Below are positions 42,358-52,299 of a stretch of 64,000 nucleotides of DNA, piece by piece; the first letter of the stretch is position 1; every line of letters begins with the position of its first letter. Position numbers and translations under genes: made by a program. Origin of the DNA: Lepidostoma basale (lineage: Eukaryota > Arthropoda > Insecta > Trichoptera > Lepidostomatidae). Below the pieces are notes generated by a model, which saw only the letters and a program-made list of their open reading frames with translations, was not told the origin of the DNA and made no database searches. The DNA is taken from contig JAHDVF020000136.1 in assembly GCA_022606425.2 (NCBI GenBank), positions 620,001 through 684,000 of the forward strand, in the 5' to 3' direction.

Positions 42358-43044
42358 ATAGCTTTTTAGTGTTATAGAAACTAAAAATAATTTCGTTTAC
42401 AAAAAAGATACTTTGAAATAATACTAATGGATTTTACAGTGTCATTTAACTTTAACCCCCACCATTGTCATTTCAAATATAATATATAAAGTTTGTTAGG
42501 TTTATATATTATATTTGAAATGACAATGGTGGGGGTTGAAGTTAAATGACACTGAAAAATCCATTAGTGTTAGCTCAAAGATTTTTTTTTGTAAACGAAA
42601 TTATTTTTAGTTTCTAACTAACTAACTAACTAACTTACCATCACGCCGTCTCCCCGGAGGGGTAGGCAGAAAGAATGGAACGCCACACTGTTCTGTCCTG
42701 ACATACGCCTCTCGCTTCCTCTACATTCATACATCTTGTCATGCACGCACGTCGATTTTTCCGACTCCTCACGTGACCGACATTCAATATTTGATTGATT
42801 TGATCGTGCCACGTTTTCCTCGGCCTTCCTCTATTTCTAGCTCCGTTCACGCCGTTTACATATACCTTCTTTACCATTCTGTCTTCACTCATTCTTTCCA
42901 TGTGTCCAAACCATCTTAATGACCCTTTCCTTATTTTGTTCATAACACTTTCATTCGCACCACATTCACTTCTTATACTTGCATTTGTCACTCTATCATA
43001 AACAGATTTTTTTTTTTTTTTAGTTTCTATATAACTAAAAAGCT
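42358..43044. mobile_element. Fold-back element with a LINE in its right arm
   Basis: Arms of about 115-130 bp (42358-42486 and 42500-42616 continuing at 43030-43044) include CCCCCACCATTGTCATTTC and its complement around an 11-bp centre. The right arm is interrupted by the LINE at 42617-43016; sequence on both sides (TTTCTA then TATAACTAAAAAGC) completes the complement of the left end. Confidence 0.75.
42617..43016 (-). mobile_element. L-GTTA LINE insertion with 13-bp TSD
   Basis: The open frame 42641-42991 (minus, 116 residues) is the cleanest long C-terminal copy: TNASIRSECGANESVM, KGSLRWFGHMERMSEDRM, NRGRPRKTWHDQINQILN, ending AYPSGETA. A 13-bp duplication, TTTTTAGTTTCTA, flanks it (42604-42616 and 43017-43029). 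The tail is four GTTA units. 5' truncated at about 400 bp. Confidence 0.9.
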
Positions 43045-43045
43045 A

Positions 43046-43228
43046 ACTTTGGGACGCCGAGGGCCCGGAAGGAGACAAATGTCCTGGCTGCGAAACGTGA
43101 GGGAGTGGACCGGCATCCGAAGTGTTGAGGAGCTGTTCCGAGCGGCGCAGGACAGGGACAGATTCGCCGAGGTGATCGCCAACGTTGGGGGGACCCGACA
43201 GGGCACTTGAAGAAGAAGAAGAAGAACA
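43046..43228 (+). mobile_element. RTE-B LINE 3' end
   Basis: Encodes RRGPGRRQMSWLRNVREWTG then IRSVEELFRAAQDRDRFAEV, IANVGGTRQGT and a stop, followed by a GAA tail (43208-43227). The overlapping open frames on the minus strand here are shadows. About 95 per cent identical by eye to 55805-55985. Confidence 0.85.
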
Positions 43229-43239
43229 AACTTTGATGT

Positions 43240-43835
43240 AGGTACCAAGATATGGCAGCGAGCTATAGAAAACGGTCGAAACCAAAAACCTAAATGGAAT
43301 TTAACTAATTAAAGGTAGGTACATAGAAAAAAAAATTCAATAATTTTTTTTTTCGTTATTTACGTATAATGAACTTCTACCATTAAATTTCAAATATTAA
43401 TAAAATGTTTCTAAGCCATTATTGTTCCCAGCACCAACCCTTATTTTGATGTCTTTCTTCATTTTTCAATGTCTTGTGAACAAGCTTTCCAGATAAACAA
43501 ATTCGGTAATTTGCTCCAGTTTCTCACTGTTCAAACTTTTATTACAATCATTCAAATTTGGTCTAGTGTAGAATTCACGTGACAATGAAATGGCGATAAA
43601 TTGGCTACCTGTCACATGTCATGAGAATCAATATAGTAGCTAAAAACGAATTGTGTACAGAGATTGGATTTAAACGACCTGTATAAAAAAAATTATAATA
43701 ATAAATGATTATCAAAATAATTATTTAAAAAAATCATACATTCTTCCTTCTCAAATACGAACACTTAAAAAAATATTAAGAATTTTTAGTTGAATCACTT
43801 ATTTTGGTAGTGGGCGTATAAACCTAAGTGGAATT
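43240..43835 (+). repeat. Repeat R3, copy 2, with hammerhead-family-VI head
   Basis: The head, ATATGGCAGCGAGCTATAG followed by AAAACGGTCGAAACC, is a degraded family-VI unit; the rest matches 38170-38645, including the SINE piece at 43559-43640. Suggests R3 is the long tail of a family-VI element. Confidence 0.6.
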
Positions 43836-43867
43836 TTTAATTTTTTTTTAAATGTCCATATTTCGTT

Positions 43868-44242
43868 ACCTGAGAGTAAGAAGGTTCCAACTGTCAAAGG
43901 TAAAAAGCTAAGAAAAATGAAGTCAATGTTTTGTTGGTTTCGGGTGTGTATCTTGGATTAAAAGGGTTCCATCTGAAACAGATGAAACTCTTTTACCGAG
44001 AAGCTTGTAAATTTTCTGGCGATAGTTGGAATAATAAAGTTCTAAGTGTAAATGAATCCTTCTTCAGTGAATCGTGTGTTTCGAATTATCAGATGTAACT
44101 TGATTATTTTCGTAGCATCAAAATGACGATACTATTACAAGTTTTTTTTAATTGTACGTATAGATAAGGTTAGTAAGAACCCTTTTCACGAAAAAAATCC
44201 AAATGTGAAATGTTGTTAGTTGGAACCCTCTTACTCTCAGGT
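43868..44242. mobile_element. 375-bp MITE with 25-bp terminal inverted repeats
   Basis: Ends ACCTGAGAGTAAGAAGG...TTCCAACT (43868) and AGTTGGAACCCTCTTACTC TCAGGT (44242) are inverted with one mismatch. Internal AAGGGTTCCATCTG repeats the subterminal motif. No open frame of note; the target duplication is not clear, so the superfamily is unassigned. Confidence 0.7.
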
Positions 44243-44694
44243 GTTTGTTTTGATAGTAATTATAAATCATATCTATCCTGCCTGCATATAAGGTTGTGAA
44301 TATCCCTGTATATTCATTCGCATGGGAGTCATATGAGAGACCTCGTGTCATGTGAATATCTCAAATCAGATATGCCAATAATTCTGCTCGAAGAGGCAAT
44401 TTTTGTCTACTGAATTTTGTCTGGAGTATGCGGCGGTAATGTCAAAGGACATCCCTTGTGGCAGGCGAATGTGGGGAGAATCAATATTACGACACGAACA
44501 GCCTTACAATATCACTCTGTTATTTCTACATTTACCTAATCAACTAACTAACTAACTAACTAACTAGCAAACCGTCTCACAGAAGGGGAAACAGACCGAC
44601 ACACTGTTTTTTCCTGACATTCTACAACATTTATAAATGATGTCAGGTGGCCGATATTTAATATTTGATTGATTTGATCATTATTATTATTATT

Positions 44695-44943
44695 ATATGT
44701 TAATGATGTAAATGGAACCAGAAATAGAGGAAGACCGAGGAAAACGTGGCACGATCAAATAAATCAAATATTGAATGTCGGCCATGTGAGGAGTCGTAAA
44801 ATCGACGCACGTGCATGACACGATGTATGAATGTTGAGGAATCAAGAGAAATATGTCAGGAAAGAAAAGTGTGGCAGTCCATTCTTTCTGCCTTCCCCTT
44901 CGGGGAGACGGGGTGATGGTTAGTTAGTTAGTTAGTTAGTTAT
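44695..44943 (+). mobile_element. L-GTTA LINE 3' fragment
   Basis: Encodes YVNDVNGTRNRGRPRKTW, HDQINQILNVGHVRS and a frameshifted MNVEESREICQERKVWQ, with CCCCTTCGGGGAGACGG hairpin and GTTA tail (44919-44941). Very similar to 1180-1390. Confidence 0.8.
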
Positions 44944-44944
44944 T

Positions 44945-45165
44945 ATTATTATTATTTTCTTGAATCGCTCTTTACATCATTACAGCGCGAGCCAAATCGA
45001 TGTAAAGGGTATAGCCATCATATTGAATCTAACACCATTTTATTGTCACGTGAATTCTACGCCAGACCAAAGACAGTGTGACAATCACACTGCCATCGCC
45101 GGGAATCGAACCCGGGAACTTCGGTGTAGCAATCAAAGCACTAACCACTCGGCTACGAAAGTCTG
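44945..45165 (-). repeat. tRNA-SINE
   Basis: Complete but diverged: box A TAGCCGAGTGGTTA (minus), box B GGGTTCGATTCCCG, a shortened body lacking the GATAGGTAGCTAAT segment, ATT tail at 44941-44955. Confidence 0.75.
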
Positions 45166-45229
45166 TCATGCCACGTCATGTCATGTTTTCCTCGGTCTTC
45201 CTCTATATTTGTTTAAGATTTAAATGAAA

Positions 45230-45410
45230 TCTCTTCATGAGGGTTCATTTTAAATAATAATTAAATAAAACGATTTTTTTTATAACTACTTCCACATTTG
45301 TCTTTATTTCGACAGCGACCGGTTTCGCCAGGATCGCTGGCATCGACAGACTGGTCATCACCATAATTATGATATAATGTACTTCAACACTGTGCGATAT
45401 ATCATCTAAC
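45230..45410. mobile_element. Family-II hammerhead-like element
   Basis: Single unit on the minus strand with flanks GTCGAAATAAAGACAAATG and TAAATAAAACGATTTTTTTT. The left part matches 54715-54800 and 41310-41345. Confidence 0.55.
45317..45349 (-). ncRNA. Hammerhead ribozyme-like motif (family II)
   Basis: Minus strand: CTGTCGA, stem II GCCAG-CGATC-CTGGC (perfect), GAAA, C-CG-G, GUC. Upstream CAGTCTG and downstream GCTGTCG give little cis stem I. Same single core change (A6 to U) as at 41532. Confidence 0.45.
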
Positions 45411-45937
45411 TAATTAATCATCTAACTAATTAATAGAAGGGGGGGCTAGTTGTTACGGGGGCAAGTTGTTACATTCTAAATAACTCCCCCACCACTAGGT
45501 TCTGTGGCGTACGTGTCGCACAGTATGTCTAGGTATCGTGTCCGCGGTGCTCAACGGAACGTCGCTCTTGCCGGTCGTGCGTAATTCAAATAAAACCGAT
45601 TATAGTGCATTTCGTATCTGAAAGTAACTTTCGTTAACTGATTTTGAAGTTTAATTGTTCACTTACTATAAGAGGTAAGTTGATTCTAAGCAAATTGTTA
45701 AAACTCTACATGTCTCTGCATACATTCAGATAATATATCGAAATAATAACACTTTCCGTGTAAATGTTATAACAATTTATTTTTATTTTGGATCAGGGGG
45801 GCTAGTTGTTACAACAATGGGGGGGCAAGTTGTTACAGTAAAAATTAGCCCCACTACGTTTCCCTTTTACTTCAAATGGCATATTTGTATAAAATTATTA
45901 AACTATTTATTATTACTGTTCTAGATTTTATATAACA

Positions 45938-46369
45938 ATGGTACGGACATATAATTAAAAAAATAATAGAGGTAAAATTTCCGAGGAGACCTACAAAAGA
46001 GCAGCTAAAGAAGTAATAAAAAAAGGATCTATTCGAAGAGCTGCCGAAGCATATAAAGTAAATTTTATGACATTACATCGTTACATAAAACGTCAAGAGA
46101 ATGGTCCAACTTAGTGGGTGTAACAACAAGCCTCGGCAAATATTTTCTGTCGATCAGGAAAAGGAGCTTACAGTATATACTAGGAGCTTACTACATGGCC
46201 ATATAATCGAGATGTCTTTTCAGAGGAAGACTTCGAGCCTTCCGAAATAACTGATCGTCCAATGCCTGAGAACGTTAGCACTGAAAGTGTATCAATAGAT
46301 AATACCAACGAAACCATGGCAAAAACCGTTTCTGTGGTCAATGAACCACATTCATCTTCTCCTTTATAA
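45938..46369 (+). pseudogene. Pogo-like transposase: HTH and tail, DDE deleted
   Basis: One continuous frame with four stops. Residues about 8-55 read NNRGKISEETYKRAAKEVI, KKGSIRRAAEAYKVNFMTL and HRYIKRQ, a psq/CENP-B-type helix-turn-helix. A change of frame near 46130 gives KPRQIFSVDQEKELTVY, the linker seen in pogo-like proteins. Directly after, WPYNRDVFSEEDFEPSEITD is the segment that normally follows the DDE domain, so roughly 250 residues were lost. The acidic tail continues to 46369. Confidence 0.8.
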
Positions 46370-46529
46370 CCTGCAACCTCCAGTTGTGAAGCTCTACCTC
46401 AAAATCAAGAAGAGCAATTATCTGTTTTCACGGAACCATCGAAGCCATCAACAAGTGGCATCAATAAAATACAGCATACCACGCTTGAACAAATAAGGCC
46501 ATCCTAAATCTGGAACAAGAAAGGGAGTT

Positions 46530-46906
46530 AATTATTCCAGAAAAAAAATTCATCAACAATATTGACTGACACTCCGGTTAAGAACCAAATCGAACTGGAA
46601 GAGAGCTCGAGAAAACAAAAACAGACCGCCAAATCAATTAAAAAAAACATTTCGATGTGTGCATTTAAAAATAAAAAACAGTAGAAGAAACTGAAGTAAA
46701 AGCAAGTACTGGATTCTTCTTCAGACTCGGAACATGAAGAATGCCTGTTTTTGGTATGTATGGAGAGTTTTGATTGCTCTAAACCTAGACGGGAATGGAT
46801 CCAGTGCATCGCATGCAATAAATGGGTTCACATTTCCTGCATTCGTGGCGATAAAGTTAATTTTACATGCCGAAATTGTGATTCGGACATAGATTTAACC
46901 GATTAA
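46530..46906 (+). pseudogene. Pogo-like transposase C-terminal PHD finger
   Basis: Reads SSSDSEHEECLFLVCMESF and REWIQCIACNKWVHISCI, then FTCRNCDSDIDLTD and a stop at 46904-46906. The C-x2-3-C ... C-x2-C ... W-x-H-x2-C ... C-x2-C order is a PHD-type zinc finger, found at the C-terminus of many insect pogo/Tigger-like transposases. Stops near 46683 and 46699 break the upstream linker. Confidence 0.8.
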
Positions 46907-47244
46907 ATATTCAAAAATTTAATTTTACATGTTATTATATATATTCCACATATTATTGTTAACAATTAAATACATGTTTAATTTTTGTTTTAGTTCGTAA
47001 CAACATGCCCCCACCCTGTAACAACTTGCCCCCCCGTGGGGCACATTGTTACACTTTGATTTTTTTTTATAAATGCTATAATTATTTTTGTGGACTATCT
47101 ATGAACACGTGTAAATTGTTTTATTATATTTTAATACATGTACTTTAAGATATAATCAATAAGATAATCAAAATGAACAGTTATCAGATATTCAACTTTT
47201 TATTTTTTTGTAACAACTAGCCCCCCCTTCCCCTACTACGAAAA

Positions 47245-47425
47245 TTATCTATTAATTTATTAATTTATAAAGTTAATTACAGCTCGATTCGTAACAAAAG
47301 TATGCCTATAACCACCGCTGTGTTCCATTTTATCAATTCTGAAATATTCAGTTCGATCTGCGACCTATTAACAGAGTAATTTGGCAACACAATAACACAC
47401 TTTCGCTTTTATTTATATTAGTTAG
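47245..47425 (-). mobile_element. Helitron 5' terminal fragment
   Basis: Minus strand: TAAATAAAAGCGAAAGTGTG, AGGTCGCAGATCGAACTG and GAATCGAGCTGTAATTAAC blocks in the same order as 1531-1707 (about 88 per cent by eye). No 3' end found next to it. Confidence 0.6.
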
Positions 47426-47431
47426 AAAGTT

Positions 47432-47750
47432 TCAATCCTGGGATATTGGTATGCGGCAATTTCTTCTATTCTATCCTCCATTATTCCCTGTCTTGTGCGG
47501 CTCTTTTGAAATCTGCATATGATGAGCAGCGCACGTCCACCAACAGGTCCTCCAGGTACTCTCGGCGTGGGCGTCCCCTAGAGTTTGTTCCCTCGTTCAT
47601 ACCCTCTATTATGACATGCAAGAGACGTTCTTGACGTATTACATGGCCGATCCATCTTGCACGCCTTTCGGACAAGGTCCTTAGCAGGTGTCTTCCTCCT
47701 TCGATTCCTTGAAGAACTTCCTCATTCGTAATGTGATCTCCCAGGAAATT
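47432..47750 (-). mobile_element. RTE-F LINE 3' end
   Basis: Minus strand: ITNEEVLQGIEGGRHLL, LSERRARWIGHVIRQERLL, NSRGRPRREYLEDLLVDVR and ADFKRAAQDRE, then an end rich in ATCCCAGGATTGAAAC. Same family as 29846-30283; the GA tail is absent here. Confidence 0.8.
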
Positions 47751-48839
47751 CTTTATATAGATAGAGCAAGCAAGGTAAATTATCTACTCAGCCACTTCAA
47801 TTTTGATGCCGGTGGCGAATTTTCTAATATAATGTATAAGCCTCGGTGGAAACTTGAAGGCTCTTTTCTTTAAATTGGCTGGCTATTGCGCTTTCTTACT
47901 TTGACTTTGGACGATTCTTAGGGGGTACTACTATCCTACAAAATCCTATTCCGAAGTCAATTTCCTTCATTGTGCCCGCTCCTTGTAAGATGCAACCAAT
48001 CTTGAAATAGCGTACGACGTGTTAAGTAAATCCAACAGTAAAGCTACTTAAAAACCAAGACCTCTTGTTTCAAACGCGCAATTGAGGCCCATTTATTGTT
48101 TTCAAATTATCCAGTTTTTCAACAGTTTTTTTTTTTGCGAAGATATTAAAAAAGGACAATTGTCCTTCTAGAAAGCGCGAAGGGTGACAAAAAAGACAAG
48201 TACTTAGGTACGCGTTTCACAACCGGTTGTCGTTATTTCGACTTTCAAATTAAGAATTTTAAATTTGTGTTTTGAAATGACATGGAAGGTTCAAAGAAAA
48301 TGTCCCCTCCCTTATTTCCGTAATGGAAGCAAAGAAAACCTTTTCACGGGGAAGGAAATACTTGTCAACATCAAAAGCTCGCAAAAGCTCCCCGAAAGCC
48401 ATACGGAATTAAAGCTAAACGCATATTTATCAAGATATTCATCGTAACGTGATCAAGTATTATCCTTGCGACGTGTGACTAGCTACACCGCGCTTGTGTG
48501 TTTAGGAGTGAGCCATTTCTTACAAACAGGACGGTAATGAAAAATTTACAGATGTCTTACATGCGAAGCAAGATAAATCCAGTAGCGATAAGATGACACC
48601 TAAGAACGAATCGTATGAGATTTTATAAAATAAAAATACGCAATATGTGATAGAAATTTTTGTAATTTAGAATTATTAAAACGCGTTTCTTGCATGTCCA
48701 CGTTTTCATTTACATTTTTTTTAAATGTGTATAAACATTAAACATTTCAAAATGCTAGTATTTTTGGTATTCCATTTTCTTTTTAGCTGTAATATTTGTA
48801 TTAATTTGATACTCGGAATTTGACATAGTTTTTATTAAT

Positions 48840-49215
48840 TAAAATTACTTATTTATTGTTTCTTGAACAATGATGTAAAACTCCATTAATATGTATGAAA
48901 AACGATAGTTTTCAAGGAGTTTTATTATAATTTTTATGTATGACATATTTCGTCCTTCTTAAGCATTTTAAAAATGTCTTAATTGTTAATATGTGTGAAA
49001 AGCGATAGTTTTCAAGGAGTTTTATTATAATTTTTATGTATGATATGTTTCGCCCTTCTAATGCATTTTAAAAATGTTTTGAAAATGCCTTAGAAGGGCG
49101 AAACATGTCATACATAAATATTATAAAAAAACTCCTTGAAAACTATCGTTTTTCATACATATTAATAATTAAAACGACAGTTTTCTAGAAGTTTTATTAT
49201 ATTTTTTGGGAACGA
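48840..49215. mobile_element. Family-I hammerhead-like elements, multiple units
   Basis: Starts with the family header TTTCTTGAACAATGATGTAAA, then three CGATAGTTTTCAAGGAGTTT units in direct and inverted order. The inner palindrome (49020-49140) contains ATGTTTCGCCC and GAAGGGCGAAACATGTC. A partial-tandem plus inverted arrangement of the kind described for Penelope-like elements. Confidence 0.6.
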
Positions 49216-49257
49216 CGTATTTTGCCTTACTAATGCACATACATTTGATAATGCTTT

Positions 49258-49435
49258 CTTCTTCTTCGTGTGTCATGTCGAGTCCCCCCGACGTCTAATA
49301 TCAAATGTTCTTGTCTTGCGCTGTTCTAAATAGTGCCTCTAGTTCCAATCCCAGTGCAGTCAAGAATGTTCTGGAGCCAAAAGATCCGTCTTCTCCCCAC
49401 ACCTCGACGATCCTCTATTTCGCTCTTAACGATCA
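49258..49435 (-). mobile_element. RTE-B LINE 3' end, diverged
   Basis: A GAA tail (49258-49267) then, on the minus strand, a frame-broken end with GGSRHDTRRRRR-like and KTDLLAPEHS pieces; the ACGTCGGGGGGACTCGACAT block aligns with the RTE-B terminus (ACGTTGGGGGGACCCGACAG). Confidence 0.55.
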
Positions 49436-49984
49436 AGTGCAGCAGCGCGTAATTTTCTCCTCTAGGCACATTGTTCAAGAAACAATAAACAAATAAAATT
49501 AGGTTTAAACAAGTAATTCCCGTGAGTTAATCATTTCTAGAACTCGTTAGAACCAAATCAGACCAAGAAAAATACTTAACAAGGAAATCGTTCTGTTGAA
49601 AGGATATCGGCTCCATCGCATGAGCAAGTTGCTATTCCTCGGACAGGAAATAATTAAACTTTTGCCGGAAGTTTTTCTCCGCTCCCGGACCGGACCGCTA
49701 GCGAGTAACAAGGTGAAACTAGCGCCAACTTCGGCGGGAACTTCCTCCCCAAATCCGCCCCTCGTTCCGGTAAAAAAAATACACCCGGGAAAATTGGCGT
49801 GCATCGAGTCCGCGAGGAAAGCTTTGGTACGGAATTTCCTTCCCGACGAAATCTTCCTAAATAACTTTTTCAACGTAAACAAACAGGTCTTATCTCCAGC
49901 CGTACCATAAAGCTTCAACGTGAAAATTTAAGAGGCACATAGTATAAAATATAATATAATATTCAAACAATGAAGAAAAAAAAC

Positions 49985-50190
49985 ATACAATATGTATTTA
50001 GTTTTATTCCAGTTGACTTTTAGTTTCGGTTTCGGCAGCTCCCTGCCATCTTCTGGTACCGAAAGGCGACAGCTCGCTGTCATCTATCCTGAAGATGGGA
50101 ACGAGCTAGCGAAACCGGTCGAAACCAAAAATCAAGTGGATTAAAATAAATACATATAATAAAAAAAAAATTTATTTACCAAAAAATCCA
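49985..50190. mobile_element. Family-VI hammerhead-like element, inverted pair
   Basis: The minus-strand unit at 50022-50059 (CAGAAGATGGCAG, GGAG, CTGCCGAAACC; perfect stem II, cleavage triplet lost) faces the plus unit at 50089-50120. Outer flanks AGTTGACTTTTAGTTTCG / CGAAACCAAAAATCAAGTGG are inverted. Same family as 56208-56491 and the head of R3. Confidence 0.55.
50089..50120 (+). ncRNA. Hammerhead ribozyme-like motif (family VI)
   Basis: CTGAAGA core (complete: C3 U4 G5 A6 N7 G8 A9), GAAA, C-CG-G and GUC (50118-50120). The stem II region (GGGAACGAGCTAGC) pairs poorly in this copy, whereas the sister units keep GGCAG/CTGCC. Confidence 0.45.
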
Positions 50191-50384
50191 TCTTTATTAC
50201 CAAAAATATTTACCTTTAAATTTAAATTAACAACATTCATGTTTAGAAAAACATTATTTAAGACATGAAAAAACGACTACGTGAGATGCAAATCAAGGAA
50301 AATAGCACCATCAAATTAATTTATAATAGTAAACACGATTGTGGTTTTACTTGGATTTAATTTTTATATATTATATAATCGGTT

Positions 50385-50452
50385 AAAGTGCGACAGTCCA
50401 TTCTTTCTGCCTACCCTTTCGGGGAGACGTCGTGATGGTTAGTTAGTTAGTT
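50385..50452 (+). mobile_element. GTTA-NA or L-GTTA 3' tail fragment
   Basis: AAAGTGCGACAGTCCATTC, the CCCTTTCGGGGAGACG hairpin and GTTAGTTAGTT. A GTGCGACAG spelling is closer to GTTA-NA (GTGTGACAG) than to L-GTTA (GTGTGGCAG). Inserted in R5. Confidence 0.6.
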
Positions 50453-50640
50453 TTAAATTATATAAATTGTGAAAAAAAAATTTCGCTTTGCGAGGACATT
50501 CTCAAACTGCTATATAATTTATATAAATTTAATCCAAGTAAAACCACTCAAAATCGTATTTACTATTATAAATTATTAATGAAGTTTTACAAAATTAATA
50601 CCTCAACCAGCAATACCATCCAATTATTTAAAAATTTAAG
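50453..50640. repeat. Repeat R5 fragment
   Basis: Matches 14471-14880 (TTATATAAATTGTGA, TTTCGCTTTGCGAGGACATT, AATCCAAGTAAAACCACT, TACCTCAACCAGCAATA), but without the full inverted arm. Confidence 0.55.
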
Positions 50641-50929
50641 TCGAAATGGTGGAAGAATGTGATGATAAAATCATGCGGTGAGCTTATTCAATTTCCCCAT
50701 GCATTTTTATTAAATTTCAAACCTCTTTATCTTTAGACTTAAAGTGCATAAATGCTTTAGTGTTATGTCGTTAAAAGAAGAAAAAATGGATATAGAGTTA
50801 CAGCCCCTAATGTGATCCTACTATGTGGCATTGCTTTGAACATCTTCGGATGCTGGATTACTTGTTTATTAAAGTATTTTCTGCAAGTGTAATGGATATT
50901 TGTGTGAATGTAAAAATAACATTATTTTT

Positions 50930-51150
50930 ATTTATTGTTTCTTGAAAATGGTGTTAAACGCCATATTCTATATTTAATATTGATGAAAACATGGGTTCTA
51001 CGTGACCTATTTTATTAAACGGAAGTGACATGGTTAGCTTTGCTAGAGCATTTTAAATTGTCAAAAAAATCATGTTACTTCCATAAAAAAATAATACAAT
51101 TTGTTGAAAACAGACGTCTGCAACAATAAACCATTAAACAATAAAGGTAG
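50930..51150. repeat. Family-I hammerhead-like element, decayed
   Basis: Header TTATTGTTTCTTGAAAATGG, inverted halves GGAAGTGACATGGTTAGC and TCATGTTACTTCC, flank GAAAACAGACGTCTG. Cores degraded. Confidence 0.45.
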
Positions 51151-51639
51151 CCCACTGCCCAAGCAAATATTCGCGCGACTTGCGACCTACGCGTAGCTGT
51201 TGTAAAAATAATTATATCTCTAAAATTAGTCATCCTATTTAGGTAGAATATAAAGCATTATCACAATAAAAGATTTTTTATAATTTACAAAATTTCTATT
51301 CGTATTTTTTTTTTCACATTTTATGTAACTAAATATTTAAATTAAAGAATAAAAACATAAAAATAAATAAAAATTATGTTTTTATTCTTTACATTTTTTT
51401 TACGTATGCCAAATTTTAAAACATGTGTCTATGCATAGACCTATTTTATTTAGACAGTGGTATGGATTGTGTGTTTTATTATGCGGACCGTAAGAAAACA
51501 ACGCATATTCCAAGAGTCGGCCTTGTAACGCAGGTATATATTTCGCATCATGACAAAAATATTTATCGAAACCGAAAATACAATTATGGATCGGTACCTC
51601 TAAGACATTATTGTCATAAATCAGGGTAATCCGATAGCG

Positions 51640-51738
51640 AAATGTTCCATAATCTCGCCGGTACCGTACGGGACCGTTGGGGCTTAAGCGACGTAAATCC
51701 GCGATGCCGTACGGGACCACTGGGCGTCTAAAGGTTAA
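51640..51738 (-). mobile_element. Possible piggyBac-like end
   Basis: Minus strand starts TTAACCTTTAGACGCCC (TTAA at 51735-51738), followed by two copies of GGTCCCGTACGG (about 51709-51720 and 51662-51673) in direct order. A TTAA target with C-rich end and subterminal repeats fits piggyBac-type elements. The opposite end was not found; a 106-residue open frame (51400-51720) has no recognisable motif. Confidence 0.35.
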
Positions 51739-52299
51739 GCATTTTTTTTAGTTACATTCAGTAGGTTCTAGTTTATGGTAAGGAATGTTCTAACAATTAA
51801 AAAGATTGTGAATCAAGTTATAATTATTTCAGAAACGAATGTTCTCCGTTCATTTCCTGTAATAAATCCGCAAAGAAATGTAAAAATTCCAAGTTATCTT
51901 CCTCCGTATCAAAGTGCCCGTTTTTATTTATGATTTTGGATCACGCCCTTACCCTCGAGCTCCCTTCAAGTCTCGGAGTTCTGTTTGTCTCTAGCAGTCG
52001 TTGTGGTATTATGTATTATCGTGATGGCGAAACAAAACTTGGAACACTTCGGAACCTTTCGGCAGTCGATTCACGAACGTGGCGGATCGTGAGGCGAATC
52101 CCGTTTACGATCTGCGAATTAATTCTTGATGCGTACTTGACTGAATAGTCAACTTTGAAGTGGCATTATGCGGCTTGCATTTAATCTGGACACGAAGTGG
52201 AGAAACTTCCTTGGAAATAAAATAAAAGCCATTATCTAAGGATTTCGAAAGTTATCCGTTTATAATTTTGTTTTATTTCGTTTTTATCATTATAAATAC

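Larger units (their letters stand above)
44541..45212 (-). mobile_element. L-GTTA LINE split by a head-to-head copy and a SINE
   Basis: The tail and 3' end (44541-44690) resume at about 45174 (GTCATGTTTTCCTCGGTCT). Between them sit a plus-strand L-GTTA copy and a minus-strand SINE. The junction at 44690 has an ATT-repeat, the SINE-tail type. Confidence 0.6.
45434..47235 (+). mobile_element. Pogo-like DNA transposon, internally deleted
   Basis: Terminal repeats GAAGGGGGGGCTAGTTGTTA (45436) and its complement (47210-47230) are flanked by TA on each side (45434-45435, 47234-47235). Extra copies of CAAGTTGTTAC-type 12-mers occur near both ends (45461-45473, 45801-45840, 46993-47056), probable transposase-binding sites. 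It encodes a psq-type helix-turn-helix N-terminus and a PHD-finger C-terminus, but the DDE catalytic domain between them is missing, so it is non-autonomous. Confidence 0.85.

Noticed and set aside
43027..43285. Three overlapping minus-strand open frames
   Set aside because: They are reverse-strand shadows of the RTE-B 3' end (43046-43228, plus strand) and its GAA tail.
49547..49918. 104- and 123-residue open frames on both strands
   Set aside because: They overlap in a GC-rich block with no motif, splice sites or codon signal; treated as unique non-coding sequence.
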